DNA of 64,000 nucleotides from Fibrobacteraceae bacterium (GTDB lineage: Bacteria > Fibrobacterota > Fibrobacteria > Fibrobacterales > Fibrobacteraceae), in contig JAGAKE010000001.1 in the NCBI GenBank assembly GCA_017625775.1, positions 94,044 to 158,043 on the forward strand. Reading direction: 5' to 3'. Each line of letters begins with the position of its first letter. Position 1 is the stretch's first letter. A program made the translations under genes and the position numbers. Under the pieces are notes generated by a model. It made no database searches. It saw nothing but the letters and a program-made list of their open reading frames with translations, and had not been told where the DNA came from. Shown one piece after another: positions 27,751 to 37,677 of the stretch.

Positions 27751-28776
27751 ATGTTTGAAAAGTGGACGGAAAATTTTTATCAAACAAGCGAATATCCTGT
27801 ACTTTGGCGACAGCGAAAGCGAATGGAAAAAGAAAAGCCTTTTAGTAGGTTGAAAATTCTTGATGCGACACCAATTTTTCGTAACACTCTTTTGAAATAT
27901 GAAGCTTTAATTTCTGGCGGTGCCGATTTAATAGTTGGTTGTTCTCCACTGATTCCAGCCGATTCAAAAATTTTAGAAGTCCTTTCTCATTCAGGAATTT
28001 CTGTTGTTGAATTAAAAAATGTATCATTTGTTCCCGATATTGTTTTAGATTGCGGGGGCGTTTTTAGTTCTTTAAAGCCGAATTTTGGTTCTGTTGAACT
28101 AACCCGTTCTGGAGTAGAATTTTACGAAACAGCAAACTTTCCGGTGTTTATCGCTGATTCAAGTGAAATCAAAAAAATTGAAACCTCTTTAGGGACGGGC
28201 GAAAGTTATTTTCGTGCGATGGAAAAGTTTGGTTATTCCTCGTGGAAATCTAAACGGTTGCTTGTTTTTGGATATGGAAAAGTTGGTTCTGGAATTGTGC
28301 ATTACGCTTTAAAATATGGAGCGATGGTAACAGTAGTAGCTGATTTTAAAGGTGAAATTCCAAAGGATTCTAAAATACAGTTTATTGATATTTCTGAATT
28401 TTCAAAAATTCGAGAAGCAATATTAAGTGCAGAATTTATTGTCACGGCAACAGGTAAAAAAAATGCTTTAGCTTTTGCTGAAATAGAATCTGCTCTTACA
28501 AATTCCAAGGCGGTGTTTGCTAATATGGGCGTTGAAGACGAATACGGGCGTTCGGTTTTAGAAACACGTGTTCTCTTTAATAAAAAACCTTTGAATTTTG
28601 CTTTAGAAGAACCGACTCTTTTGAAATTTATGGATGCTACTATGGCATTTCACAATGCTCTTGGAGAAAAATTGCTTCAATCAAAAAATTTGGAAAAAGG
28701 AATAAACCCTCTTCCAGGTGTTTTAGAAAATGAAATTCTTGAGTTGACTCGAAAATATGGAAATGTGCTGAAGTAG
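27751..28776 (+). CDS. S-adenosylhomocysteine hydrolase-like NAD-binding protein
   Basis: The 341-aa product has a Rossmann nucleotide site LLVFGYGKVGSGIVHYALKYG with the glycines and following VTVVAD, and DFVTATGKK-like spacing (EFIVTATGKKNAL), as in S-adenosylhomocysteine hydrolase. An N-terminal substrate-binding-like half (LISGGADLIVGCSPL, VLDCGGV) is present. It is clearly shorter than classical SAH hydrolase (about 430-470), lacks the C-terminal tail and its sequence is divergent, so it may act on another thioether or have lost activity. Seven bases separate it from the nucleotidase. Confidence 0.7.
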   Translation: MFEKWTENFYQTSEYPVLWRQRKRMEKEKPFSRLKILDATPIFRNTLLKYEALISGGADLIVGCSPLIPADSKILEVLSHSGISVVELKNVSFVPDIVLDCGGVFSSLKPNFGSVELTRSGVEFYETANFPVFIADSSEIKKIETSLGTGESYFRAMEKFGYSSWKSKRLLVFGYGKVGSGIVHYALKYGAMVTVVADFKGEIPKDSKIQFIDISEFSKIREAILSAEFIVTATGKKNALAFAEIESALTNSKAVFANMGVEDEYGRSVLETRVLFNKKPLNFALEEPTLLKFMDATMAFHNALGEKLLQSKNLEKGINPLPGVLENEILELTRKYGNVLK

Positions 28777-28784
28777 GAATATTT

Positions 28785-29594
28785 ATGCTAGAAATGCTAC
28801 AATTAGATTTTATGCAAAATGCTTTAATAGCAGGAATCCTAGTATCTATTGCTTGTGGGGTAATGGGGTCTTTAGTTGTTGTAAATAAATTATCAAGCAT
28901 TGCTGGTGGAATAGCTCATGCTTCTTATGGTGGCGTTGGACTTGCTGTGTTTCTTGGCTTTTCTCCCATGCTTGGTTCTTTAGGCTTTTCTTTACTATGT
29001 GCTGTTTTGATGGGAATTTTAACTTGGAAAGATCGACATCGTTCAGATACTTTAATTGGTGTGATATGGGCTATAGGCATGGCGCTCGGCGTGATTCTTA
29101 CCGATTTGACTCCGGGCTATAATGGGGAAATGACGAGTTTTCTTTTTGGAAGTATTCTAACAGTCCCTAGAGAATTATTGAGTTTAATGCTTGTTTTACT
29201 TACCATTATTCTTATAACAGTTTCAGTTTTTTTTAAGCGTTTGCTTTCTGTTTCTTATGATCCGGAATTTGCTCGTTCTCGCGGGGAACGCGTTCTATTG
29301 CTTTATATGTTGCTTGTTTCTTTGGTGGCTCTAACTGTAGTGATGGCCGTTCAAGCGGTGGGGTTGATTCTTGTGATTGCTCTTTTAACTTTACCCGCGT
29401 TTATTGCAGAAACTTATTCTCGAAGCCTTTTTTCAATGATGATTATTGCGTCAGTCATTTCACTTGTGCTGGTAGTTTCTGGTTTATTTATATCTTATTC
29501 TTTGAATTTAGTAACAGGTCCTGTGATTATTATTCTTGGGGCAATTTGTTACTTGGTTCATTTATTAATAAAGAAATTAGTTTATTCAAAATAG
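28785..29594 (+). CDS. Metal ABC transporter permease (ZnuB-like)
   Basis: About eight hydrophobic segments make up a 269-aa ABC-3 family permease: ALIAGILVSIACGVMGSLVVVNKLSSIAGGIAHASYGGVGLA is the conserved opening and AVQAVGLILVIALLTLPA the conserved coupling region. Such permeases import zinc or manganese in the inner membrane. No ATP-binding or periplasmic binding subunit is next to it, which is unusual; they must be elsewhere. It starts eight bases after the SAH-hydrolase-like gene, within the same run. Confidence 0.87.
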   Translation: MLEMLQLDFMQNALIAGILVSIACGVMGSLVVVNKLSSIAGGIAHASYGGVGLAVFLGFSPMLGSLGFSLLCAVLMGILTWKDRHRSDTLIGVIWAIGMALGVILTDLTPGYNGEMTSFLFGSILTVPRELLSLMLVLLTIILITVSVFFKRLLSVSYDPEFARSRGERVLLLYMLLVSLVALTVVMAVQAVGLILVIALLTLPAFIAETYSRSLFSMMIIASVISLVLVVSGLFISYSLNLVTGPVIIILGAICYLVHLLIKKLVYSK

Positions 29595-29610
29595 TTTCTA
29601 GAAGGTCTAT

Positions 29611-30717
29611 ATGAAGAAAATTTTTTTGATGTTGTTTATCTGCCTTGGCGTTTCTTTTGCCGCCGACCGAACTCTTTTTTCAAATCCAGATATTGTGACT
29701 TCTTATTCGGCACTCTTGCAAGAAAAAAATGCAAGGAATGATTCTCTGTTGCCGGCATTAGATGGTGATAAAGCTTTAGCGGAGGTCTTACGCCGTAATC
29801 CCAACCTTTGGAGTTTAGAAACTCTTGATAAACAAGGCGGTGAGGTTCTTACAAAATTGAAAGCGAATATTATTTATATAGATGGTATTCGGGAAGAACC
29901 TTTTTGTGAATTAGATAAATCAAGTACGAGTAATGCGTCTGAATGGTTTTTGAAAATAGGCGTTGATTTTGTTTCAGCAGGTTCAAATACTGTAGATATT
30001 CACGTGCAGCAATGTTTTAACATGGTTCGTGATGAACTTGGTTATCAAGTAAAGCAAGGAGACAAAATCATTACGGTTCCGCCTAAAAAAGTGATGGAAA
30101 AAATTAAAGAAAATGAAATCCCTACAGTCTTAGATTTAGATCTTCAGCAGAAAATGCTTTCTATTAGTGAAGCGGTGGAATTAGATGGAAAATGCCCAAA
30201 AGATATTGAGTCTTACTTGATTTTGCGAGATGTTTGGGAACAAGTAAAAAATGAAAAAATGGACATTTTTGTAATTAATGAAAAATTGAATCGAAAAGTA
30301 AATGGTGGTAAATCAGTGCAGTCTTGTGCTTTTAGTAGAGAATGGAATCAAAAATATCAAGAATACATTTCTTTTGAATGTAATATTGATGAAAATTTCT
30401 GCAATTATATTCAGTCAGAACAAGGGGAGTCTGTTTGGAATTACGCGTATGAACAAAATCGTTTTGAGTATAAGAAAAAGAAGTTCTTGTTTTTTACTGT
30501 TGGCAAAAAAAGCATTCATGATGGTGGCACTATGATGGATTTGCGCATGGTTCGTCTTTCTTCCAATCTTTTTTTAGAAGGCTTTTTGAACGAAAAAGGT
30601 GAACCAGTCTCTTTAGGTCTTTTAATTGTGCCTGAAACAGACGAAGACGAATGGGAATATTATGACGATGAAGACGATGTTGAATCTGCAGATGGCTCAG
30701 AAACCCTAGAACGCTGA
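29611..30717 (+). CDS. Secreted protein with acidic C-terminus, unknown function
   Basis: The 368-aa protein begins with a signal peptide (KIFLMLFICLGVSFAAD). The mature part is globular with few cysteines, and it ends with a very acidic tail (EDEWEYYDDEDDVESADG). No domain is recognised. It starts 16 bases after the metal permease on the same strand and may share its message. Confidence 0.7.
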   Translation: MKKIFLMLFICLGVSFAADRTLFSNPDIVTSYSALLQEKNARNDSLLPALDGDKALAEVLRRNPNLWSLETLDKQGGEVLTKLKANIIYIDGIREEPFCELDKSSTSNASEWFLKIGVDFVSAGSNTVDIHVQQCFNMVRDELGYQVKQGDKIITVPPKKVMEKIKENEIPTVLDLDLQQKMLSISEAVELDGKCPKDIESYLILRDVWEQVKNEKMDIFVINEKLNRKVNGGKSVQSCAFSREWNQKYQEYISFECNIDENFCNYIQSEQGESVWNYAYEQNRFEYKKKKFLFFTVGKKSIHDGGTMMDLRMVRLSSNLFLEGFLNEKGEPVSLGLLIVPETDEDEWEYYDDEDDVESADGSETLER

Positions 30718-30802
30718 TTTTATCGTTATTTTGAAAAAATAGTTTGCTGTTGTTGAAAAATTTTATGTATTTTTTTTTTAATTAGATTTTTAAGGAGTTC
30801 TT

Positions 30803-31624
30803 ATGAATCGCTTTGTAAAAGTTTCTGTTTTATTAGCTTCTCTTTTGGGCGTTCAAACTTTTGCCGATGAATCATTCGGTGGCATTGGAATAACGATTAT
30901 TCCTGCTAAGTCAGGTGTTCGTGTTGTAGAAGTGATTCCTGGTTCTCCTGCAGAAGAAGCTGGAATTTTACCAAGCGACCGAATTTTTAAGGTTGATGCA
31001 GTTTCTATTGAAGACAAAACTTTTGAAGAAGCTCGCAATGCTTTGCGTGGTCAAAGCGGTAAACCTGTAGAAGTTTCTGTGGTGCGTGAAGCTGATACGC
31101 TTTCAATGACAATGCGTCGTGGAACTTTGACTATTAAAGATTATTCCGAGGAATCTATTCAAAAATGGTACGGAAACGAAAAATCTCTGTTTTCTAAAGA
31201 AGAATTAGAAGCAGTTGCAGCTCAAGAATCATCTCAAAAATCAGAATTATTGAGTGTAATGAGTCGTGGTTATGTGGTGGCAAGCAATGCTTCTGTTTCC
31301 GCAGATGACGTAAGTGCTGTATTTTTAGAAAAGGAACCTGTTTTTGAAAAACAAAAAGAATCGCAGCAAAAAGTAAAAGTAAATGGACTTGCTACCTTAA
31401 AAGGTTTTAATCGTTCCTTTGTTGGCTTTTCTGCTAAAACGCAAGGGAATGTTCGGGTAGTTGTAACAGATGCAAATGGTCAAGTTTATTTAGATAAAGT
31501 CGTTTCTGCACACTCCGGTGCTAACCAAGTTTCATGGGAAGGCGATAATGTTCCTAGCGGGCGTTATTCTATTGCTTTAGAACAAGCAGGAACTGTTTCT
31601 ACTTACTTCTCTGTATTGCGTTAA
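30803..31624 (+). CDS. Secreted PDZ-domain protein
   Basis: A signal peptide is followed by one PDZ domain (GIGITIIP...GVRVVEVIPGSPAEEAGILPSDRIFKVD...VEVSVVR) at residues 25-100, a helical linker, and a C-terminal beta domain of the FlgD/sorting type (VRVVVTDANGQVYLDKVV, WEGDNVPSGRYSIAL). There is no protease domain, so it may bind peptides as an adaptor. ATG 30803 follows AAGGAG. It is closed by a strong terminator. Confidence 0.82.
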   Translation: MNRFVKVSVLLASLLGVQTFADESFGGIGITIIPAKSGVRVVEVIPGSPAEEAGILPSDRIFKVDAVSIEDKTFEEARNALRGQSGKPVEVSVVREADTLSMTMRRGTLTIKDYSEESIQKWYGNEKSLFSKEELEAVAAQESSQKSELLSVMSRGYVVASNASVSADDVSAVFLEKEPVFEKQKESQQKVKVNGLATLKGFNRSFVGFSAKTQGNVRVVVTDANGQVYLDKVVSAHSGANQVSWEGDNVPSGRYSIALEQAGTVSTYFSVLR

Positions 31625-31647
31625 GATTAATTCTCGTTTTTTATGAG

Positions 31648-31678
31648 GCTCGCTTAAAATTTTTAGCGAGCTTTTTTT
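31648..31678 (+). terminator. Terminator after the PDZ gene
   Basis: A perfect 7-bp stem GCTCGCT / AGCGAGC with an A/T-rich loop is followed by seven T (31672-31678), 24 bases after the stop. Confidence 0.85.
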
Positions 31679-31798
31679 GTATAAACGCCTGTTTGAGAAA
31701 TTATATAAAAGAAAAATATGGAGAAAAAAACTTAAAACCTTGATAACTCTTCAGAATAAAAAAAATCTATCGCTTCTAATTTCTAAATTGCGAGTTAG

Positions 31799-34240
31799 AT
31801 GATTCGGTTTTTTCAAAACGGCATGAGCGTTGTCGTGTTTTTTTGTTTATGTGCTGTGCTTGCGCATGGGCAGGAAATGATGCGTTTTGAACTTGAAGAA
31901 CGAGAACCTGTTGAAGAAGATACGGTTGAAACAGATGATTGGCTTTCGGATTCTACGGTTGCAGATACATTAGAATATAATGCGGTTGATTTAGTTTATG
32001 ATGTAGAAACTTCGACGTTTAATTTAAATCAAGATGCGCGTTTGAGTTTTAAAACGGCAACTCTTGAAGCAGACACGATTCTTTACAATCAAGAAAGTTC
32101 TGTGCTTGTTGCTTCTGGTGACCCTATTATTCAGGAGCAAAGAAATCCTTCGCTTGCAGGCATGCGAATGAAGTACAATATGAAAAGTAAAATTGGTGAA
32201 GTTTATTACGCGACTACTTTTCAGGATAACAACCAAGTGAATGGAATGGAAGTGCGACGCTTGCCTGATTCAAGAATGCTTATTTCTCGTGGAGATTTTA
32301 GTACATGTAGTGATACAAGTCATCAGCATTATTATTTTTATGGGCGACGTATGGTGGTGAAACCAAAAGAAACAATTACGGTGCGCCCTGTTGTATTAAA
32401 TATTGCAGATGTGCCTGTGGCTGTTTTGCCCATGATTGTGGCTCCATTGAAAAGTGGTCGTAAATCTGGTCTTTTAACGCCTAAATTTGGTGGAGATCAG
32501 GTGCAAGGCTTTTATATGAAAAATCTTGGTTTTTATTATGCAGCCAATGATTATTGGGATGCAACAATTAAAGGGGATTTGATTGAAGGCGAGGAAGGGC
32601 GTTTTGAACGGACTACGCTAACTGGAGAAGTTCGCTATAAAATTCGTTATTTGTTAGATGGAAGTTTTTCGTACACCAGTTATTTGAATGAATTTGATTT
32701 TGGAAATAGTGATTATGATATTTCTTTTTCTCATAATCAGAATTTAACTCCAGATGCAAAACACACATTAAGTGGTTCGGGAACATTTGTTTCAAGCCAA
32801 CATGTTCGACAAGATAATGCACTAGATGCTGAAACTGTTTTGAACCAACAGGCAAACGCAGAAATGACGTATTCAGGAAGGTTTGGTTCCAATAAAACTC
32901 TTACAGTAAAAGCTCTTCAAGAATACAATTTGACGACAGGACTTCAGGAACGCCAACTACCAGATATTCAATTTCGAATGAGTGGTCCATTATTTGAATT
33001 TGAAGTAGATGAAGATGAGGTAGCACCAGAACCATCATTTTTAGAAAAATTTAATTACAACTTTTCGAATCGTGCGAACCTCTACACAAGGACAGATGAA
33101 GACACCTTATTGCATAAAGATACTACGGCGCTTTACATGGGCTACACAGGAAATTTTTCTTTAGATTATTCAGGTTCTTTATTTGATGTGATTAATATTA
33201 CGCCGCGCGCTTCGTTTACGGGATTTTGGTCTGGGCGTTCTTGGGAAAATCCAGAAGATTCATTAAAGTATCGTCGTTCAAAAAATTCTTGGGATTTAGA
33301 GGGAAAAGAATTTGGCGAGGTCGCTTATAACCATAATTACAGCTTAACTGCAGATACCAAGTTGTACGGAATTTGGGTGCCAGAAATTGGTCGGTTTACT
33401 GGGATTCGTCACGTACTTTCTCCAAGCGTTTCTTATACTTATGCGCCAGAAATTGACACAGTAAAAACTTTTGTGCCGCACCCTTTACTTGGGCAAACGC
33501 CATTTCAAACAGAACAACAAACTATAGGATTTGGGTTGTCTAATGATTTTGATATTAAGTATTTATTGTCAGGAGGTACAACAAATAAAAATGCCGAAAG
33601 TGATTCTACAGAAGAAGAATTAAAGTATGACACACGTAGGCTTTTAACATCTAAACACAGCGTTTCTTATAACTTTGCAGCTGATTCTTTACAGTGGTCA
33701 GATATTTCTTCTACATTCGGTTTGCAGGTTTTTAAAGATTACATTTTTACGATTCGAACGAAACATTCATTTTATCATGAATTTAGTAGTGATCCGCTAA
33801 AAGTCAGGATTCCAGAATTAGTTGAATGGGGGTATGATCTTTCTAAAGATTTTAATTGGAATGGAAACTTTAATGCCGGTCTTCCATCGCAAATGGGAAA
33901 ATATGAAATGAATCGCTGGAGCGCAGGATTTAATTATCGCTATTCTTTTACAAGTCGTCGGGTTGGCAAAGATTTATTTAAAGACGAAATTTCTCATTCC
34001 TCTTCTATTTCTGCAACATTCCAACCGACTACGAATTGGTCAATGTCTTACAGCACGAATTATAATTATAATGAAGGGCGTTTTGTTTCTCATACATTTA
34101 CGTTTGATAGAACTTTACATTGCTGGAAATTAGATTTCACCTGGACTCCGACAGGACCAGCTTCTGGTTGGAGTCTTGCTATTTATGTGCTTGATTTGCC
34201 TGATATTAAAATTAATGCAGGAAGCACGGATTTAGAATAA
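31799..34240 (+). CDS. lptD: LPS-assembly outer-membrane protein LptD-like
   Basis: The 813-aa protein starts with a signal sequence (VVVFFCLCAVLAHGQ), followed by an OstA/LptD N-terminal domain (EADTILYNQESSVLVASGDPIIQEQ...KYNMKSKIGEVYYA) and a long C-terminal part of alternating aromatic beta-strands ending in an outer-membrane barrel (YNYNEGRFVSHTFTFDRTLHCWKLDFTWTPTGPA). LptD with LptE inserts LPS in the outer membrane. A second ATG eight codons on would also give a signal peptide. Its presence supports a double-membrane organism. Confidence 0.85.
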   Translation: MIRFFQNGMSVVVFFCLCAVLAHGQEMMRFELEEREPVEEDTVETDDWLSDSTVADTLEYNAVDLVYDVETSTFNLNQDARLSFKTATLEADTILYNQESSVLVASGDPIIQEQRNPSLAGMRMKYNMKSKIGEVYYATTFQDNNQVNGMEVRRLPDSRMLISRGDFSTCSDTSHQHYYFYGRRMVVKPKETITVRPVVLNIADVPVAVLPMIVAPLKSGRKSGLLTPKFGGDQVQGFYMKNLGFYYAANDYWDATIKGDLIEGEEGRFERTTLTGEVRYKIRYLLDGSFSYTSYLNEFDFGNSDYDISFSHNQNLTPDAKHTLSGSGTFVSSQHVRQDNALDAETVLNQQANAEMTYSGRFGSNKTLTVKALQEYNLTTGLQERQLPDIQFRMSGPLFEFEVDEDEVAPEPSFLEKFNYNFSNRANLYTRTDEDTLLHKDTTALYMGYTGNFSLDYSGSLFDVINITPRASFTGFWSGRSWENPEDSLKYRRSKNSWDLEGKEFGEVAYNHNYSLTADTKLYGIWVPEIGRFTGIRHVLSPSVSYTYAPEIDTVKTFVPHPLLGQTPFQTEQQTIGFGLSNDFDIKYLLSGGTTNKNAESDSTEEELKYDTRRLLTSKHSVSYNFAADSLQWSDISSTFGLQVFKDYIFTIRTKHSFYHEFSSDPLKVRIPELVEWGYDLSKDFNWNGNFNAGLPSQMGKYEMNRWSAGFNYRYSFTSRRVGKDLFKDEISHSSSISATFQPTTNWSMSYSTNYNYNEGRFVSHTFTFDRTLHCWKLDFTWTPTGPASGWSLAIYVLDLPDIKINAGSTDLE

Positions 34241-34257
34241 GTTAATCTTTGAAAAAT

Positions 34258-34776
34258 CTAATTTGAAAAATATTGAACGAAAGAAATTATTACAACGACG
34301 ATTCCAAAAATTCCGTAGGCAATTTTTAAAAAAGTGCCAGCTAAAAATCCGAGGAATGAACCAATAGCGGCCCTTAATGCGTTATCTTTATTTTTAGCAA
34401 TCATTTCACCAATATAAGCGCCGGCAAATGGCCCGGCAATAATTCCTAAAATTCCAAAGGGACCGAGCGTAATTCCTAAAAGAGGCAAAACAATTAATCC
34501 AACAAGAAGTCCAATAGTACTTCCCCAAACGCCTTGCTTTGTACCTCCTAATTTCTTCGTTCCGTAAATAGGAACTACATAATCTAAGACAGTAATCACA
34601 ACGGCTAAAATTCCAGAGGTAATTAAAAAAGGAATGTTTGCTTGCTCGGTGGGGAGTGTAAGGAGTAATAAAATGGCAATAAAACTAAGTGGAGGCCCCG
34701 GTAAAGCAGGCACAATAGCTCCTAGAAGGCCTGCTAAAGCAAGGAGCAAAGCAAGAATCATAAAGAAGTAATCCAT
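34258..34776 (-). CDS. DUF456 family membrane protein
   Basis: The 172-aa protein is almost entirely hydrophobic, with glycine- and proline-rich helices (LLGAIVPALPGPPLSF near the N-terminus; TKKLGGTKQGVWGSTIGLLVGL in the middle), the signature of DUF456. It is an inner-membrane protein of unknown role. It is convergent with lptD and starts 24 bases after the ychF stop on the same strand, so probably co-transcribed. Confidence 0.85.
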   Translation of the reverse strand: MDYFFMILALLLALAGLLGAIVPALPGPPLSFIAILLLLTLPTEQANIPFLITSGILAVVITVLDYVVPIYGTKKLGGTKQGVWGSTIGLLVGLIVLPLLGITLGPFGILGIIAGPFAGAYIGEMIAKNKDNALRAAIGSFLGFLAGTFLKIAYGIFGIVVVIISFVQYFSN

Positions 34777-34799
34777 CGTAGCTCCCTGCTATTTAAAAT

Positions 34800-35897
34800 T
34801 TAAACATTGAACAAGAAGTACATAATGTCGCCGTCTTGAACGACATATTCTTTTCCTTCTGTGCGAACTAAGCCAGATTCCTTTGCAGCATTCCAACTGC
34901 CGAGTTTTTCAAAGTCCGAATAAGAAAGAGTTTCTGCTCGAATAAAGCCGCGTTCGAAATCAGTGTGAATTACGCCAGCACAAGCAGGTGCTTTCCAACC
35001 CGCGTGGAATGTCCAAGCACGACATTCTTTTTCGCCTGCAGTAAAATAAGTGCGAAGCCCGAGAATTTCGTAACCTTTGCGAACAACTGTGTCTAATCCG
35101 GATTCTTTCATGCCGAGTTCTTTTAAAAATTCAGCTTTTTCTTCTGGTTCCATGGTGGAAAGTTCTTCTTCAATTTTCCCGCAAATAACAACAACCGCGC
35201 TATTATTACTTTCTGCATATTTACGAAGAGTATCTACATGAGCATTTCCGGTAAGCATTTCGTCTTCACCTACGTTAGCGCAGTAAAAAACAGGCTTGGC
35301 GGTAAGTAACGCTAATTCGCTTATCAAAATATCCATTTCGTCTGAAGTGCCGAGCATTTTACGAGCCGGTGTGCCTTCACTCATGGCGTTTTTGAGTTGT
35401 TCGCATGCTTCAAGTTTTGCTTTGGCGGCAGCGCCTCCTGTGCGAGCATTTTTCGTTTCAGTCGTTAATCTTTTTTCAACAGAATCTAAATCTTTAAGTA
35501 GCAACTCTGTTTCAATAATTTCCACATCGCGGAGAGGGTCAACAGAACCATGCACGTGAACAATGTTTTCGTCTTCAAAACAGCGAACGACTTCCATAAT
35601 GGCTTCGCATTCACGAATGTGAGTCAAGAATTGGTTGCCTAAACCTTCGCCTTGGCTAGCTCCTTTAACTAAGCCAGCAATATCAACAAATTGAGTGACG
35701 GCCGGAACAATGGAACGAGGTTTGTAAACTTCTACGAGTTTGTCTAAACGTTCATCAGGAACATTTACCATTCCAACATTTGGTTCAATAGTACAAAATG
35801 GGTAATTAGCAGATTCTGCCCCAGCATTGGTGATGGCGTTGAAAATAGTACTTTTTCCAACATTAGGAAGTCCAACAATTCCGCATTTAAAACCCAT
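34800..35897 (-). CDS. ychF: Ribosome-binding ATPase YchF
   Basis: The N-terminus GIVGLPNVGKSTIFNAIT is the P-loop, followed by DIAGLVKGAS (switch/Walker B) and the NxxE-like NVGED specificity region; the C-terminal TGS domain is present (FFAGEKECRAWTFHAGW... DIMYFLFNV). The length of 365 aa is normal for this Obg-family translation-associated ATPase. It is divergent from the lipoprotein gene at 35974. Confidence 0.96.
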   Translation of the reverse strand: MGFKCGIVGLPNVGKSTIFNAITNAGAESANYPFCTIEPNVGMVNVPDERLDKLVEVYKPRSIVPAVTQFVDIAGLVKGASQGEGLGNQFLTHIRECEAIMEVVRCFEDENIVHVHGSVDPLRDVEIIETELLLKDLDSVEKRLTTETKNARTGGAAAKAKLEACEQLKNAMSEGTPARKMLGTSDEMDILISELALLTAKPVFYCANVGEDEMLTGNAHVDTLRKYAESNNSAVVVICGKIEEELSTMEPEEKAEFLKELGMKESGLDTVVRKGYEILGLRTYFTAGEKECRAWTFHAGWKAPACAGVIHTDFERGFIRAETLSYSDFEKLGSWNAAKESGLVRTEGKEYVVQDGDIMYFLFNV

Positions 35898-35973
35898 AAT
35901 TTCTCCGTGTTCTGTTGAATTTTAAGCGAAAATTTAGCAAATTTTAAGGAGTTGGCTGTAATTAGGATTTTAT

Positions 35974-36804
35974 ATGCGAATTATTTTAAAAAGAAAAGTT
36001 CATTTATCTTTCTCGCTTTTGTTTACTTTTTTTCTTTTTTCCTGCGCGTCTTCAGGAGATTCTTCTTTTGGCGATTCGCCTTGTACCGATTGCGGTGAGC
36101 GCGGCGAAATGGCGTTAGAAATTCAAAAAGAAAAATTTTATCGAGAATGGAACCCAGAAGCGTTTGCGCGTTTAGATTCTACGGCGATTTTAGGAACGTT
36201 TCCTGCTTTAACTTTAATAGCAGATGCTCCGGAGGATTGTGATTTTTGCCATAGTTTTAGTGCCGAGGCGGTTGATTTTGATTTAGCTTCTATTGAAGAT
36301 TCTCTTTGGTCTAAAGCGTTTCCTAAAATGCAGCGTTACTTAATGATGCCTGGAATGCAAGTTCCTGAAGCTGATTCGCTTTACGCCGATTCTTTGATGA
36401 AGGAATTGATGATGTTAGAATTTGTAGATGGAAAACCTTTGGAGTCTTTAGAACCTTGGAAATCTAGAATTGGAACAGAGCAAGTACTTGTTCGAAAAAC
36501 TCCTATAAAAATTAAGACACTCCTTTCTGAAATTGCCTCGCGTTATCGAGTGCGTTATCTTTCCATTCCAATTTTACTTCAAGTAAAAATATTCCCTGAT
36601 TTAGGAAAAAAAGGTGGCTTTAGTTATGAAACTTTGTGGACGTTTTGGGATGCTCGTTATGGAGAACTAGTCTTTTTGTGCTACTCTGAATTTTTGGCAG
36701 AATCTAAAAATCGCGTAGCACCAGAACGCGGTTGGGGAGAACCATTTGCAAAACGCCTTTGGAAAATGTTTTCAACAGACCTTTCTTCGGTAGAATCTCA
36801 TTAA
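35974..36804 (+). CDS. Lipoprotein of unknown function
   Basis: The 276-aa protein has lipobox FLFSC (Cys at about 24) after a hydrophobic signal and a serine-rich spacer; a PCTDCGERGE segment adds a CxxC. The mature part is globular (LLSEIASRYRVRYLSIPILLQVK) without a recognised family. The first ATG is used because the signal peptide starts there. Confidence 0.75.
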   Translation: MRIILKRKVHLSFSLLFTFFLFSCASSGDSSFGDSPCTDCGERGEMALEIQKEKFYREWNPEAFARLDSTAILGTFPALTLIADAPEDCDFCHSFSAEAVDFDLASIEDSLWSKAFPKMQRYLMMPGMQVPEADSLYADSLMKELMMLEFVDGKPLESLEPWKSRIGTEQVLVRKTPIKIKTLLSEIASRYRVRYLSIPILLQVKIFPDLGKKGGFSYETLWTFWDARYGELVFLCYSEFLAESKNRVAPERGWGEPFAKRLWKMFSTDLSSVESH

Positions 36805-36831
36805 ACGTTTTGTATAAGTTATATTTGGGTT

Positions 36832-37677
36832 ATGAATACTCCTTTTTATGTTTTTATGAAGTTGTTGCCAAAATGCGCTGTTTCAAGAGCTTTTGGTTTT
36901 TTAACACGTTTGAAATTACCAGTTTTGAGTATAGTTGCTAAAAATTGGTTTGCGTCTTATTACAAATTAGATATGCAGGAAGCAGAATTTTCGTTAGAGC
37001 ATTACAAAAACATTTCTGAACTTTTTATACGTCATCTCAAAGAAGGCGCTCGCCCTATTGCTAATTCAGAAGTGGTAAGTCCAGTTGATGGAGTGCTTTC
37101 CCAAAGCGGTCCTGTTGAAAATATGATTCAAGCAAAAGGAAAAACTTACACGCTAGCATCTCTTTTGCGCGATGAAAAATTAGCAGAACAATTTGCTCAC
37201 GGAAGTTTTGCAACTATTTATTTAGCACCATTTAATTACCACCGGATTCACTGTCCTGTAAAAGGAAAAGTGATTGGTGCTTCGTATTGTCCCGGAACGC
37301 TCTGGCCGGTAAATAAAGGAAGCGTAGAACGGATTGAAGGATTGTTCTGCATTAATGAACGCTTAACCACACATTTAGATTGCGGTGATGGAGCCGAAAT
37401 GTTGGTCGTTAAAGTTGGTGCTACAAATGTGGGTCGAATTGCTGTAGAATATGAACCTTCTCTATTAACGAATGCAGGCGTTCTTTCGAAAAATAAATCG
37501 CGACTAGATTGGAAACCGACTCAAGAAATTTGGATGAATTCAGGTCAAGAACTTGGTCGCTTTGAAATGGGAAGCACTGTAATTCTTGTGGCAAATAAAG
37601 TTTTGAAAGAACGCTGTCCAGAACTTTTTGCCGGTAAAATTTCTTGCGCTGTTCGTATGGGAGAAAGGCTTTCTTAG
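36832..37677 (+). CDS. psd: Phosphatidylserine decarboxylase
   Basis: The 281-aa protein has VSPVDGVLSQSG, FATIYLAPFNYHRIHCPVKG and the self-cleavage site GST at residues 247-249 (context FEMGSTVIL), where Ser248 becomes the pyruvoyl group. It makes phosphatidylethanolamine at the inner membrane. The usual LGST motif reads MGST here, a minor change. The next gene starts at the base after its stop. Confidence 0.94.
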   Translation: MNTPFYVFMKLLPKCAVSRAFGFLTRLKLPVLSIVAKNWFASYYKLDMQEAEFSLEHYKNISELFIRHLKEGARPIANSEVVSPVDGVLSQSGPVENMIQAKGKTYTLASLLRDEKLAEQFAHGSFATIYLAPFNYHRIHCPVKGKVIGASYCPGTLWPVNKGSVERIEGLFCINERLTTHLDCGDGAEMLVVKVGATNVGRIAVEYEPSLLTNAGVLSKNKSRLDWKPTQEIWMNSGQELGRFEMGSTVILVANKVLKERCPELFAGKISCAVRMGERLS

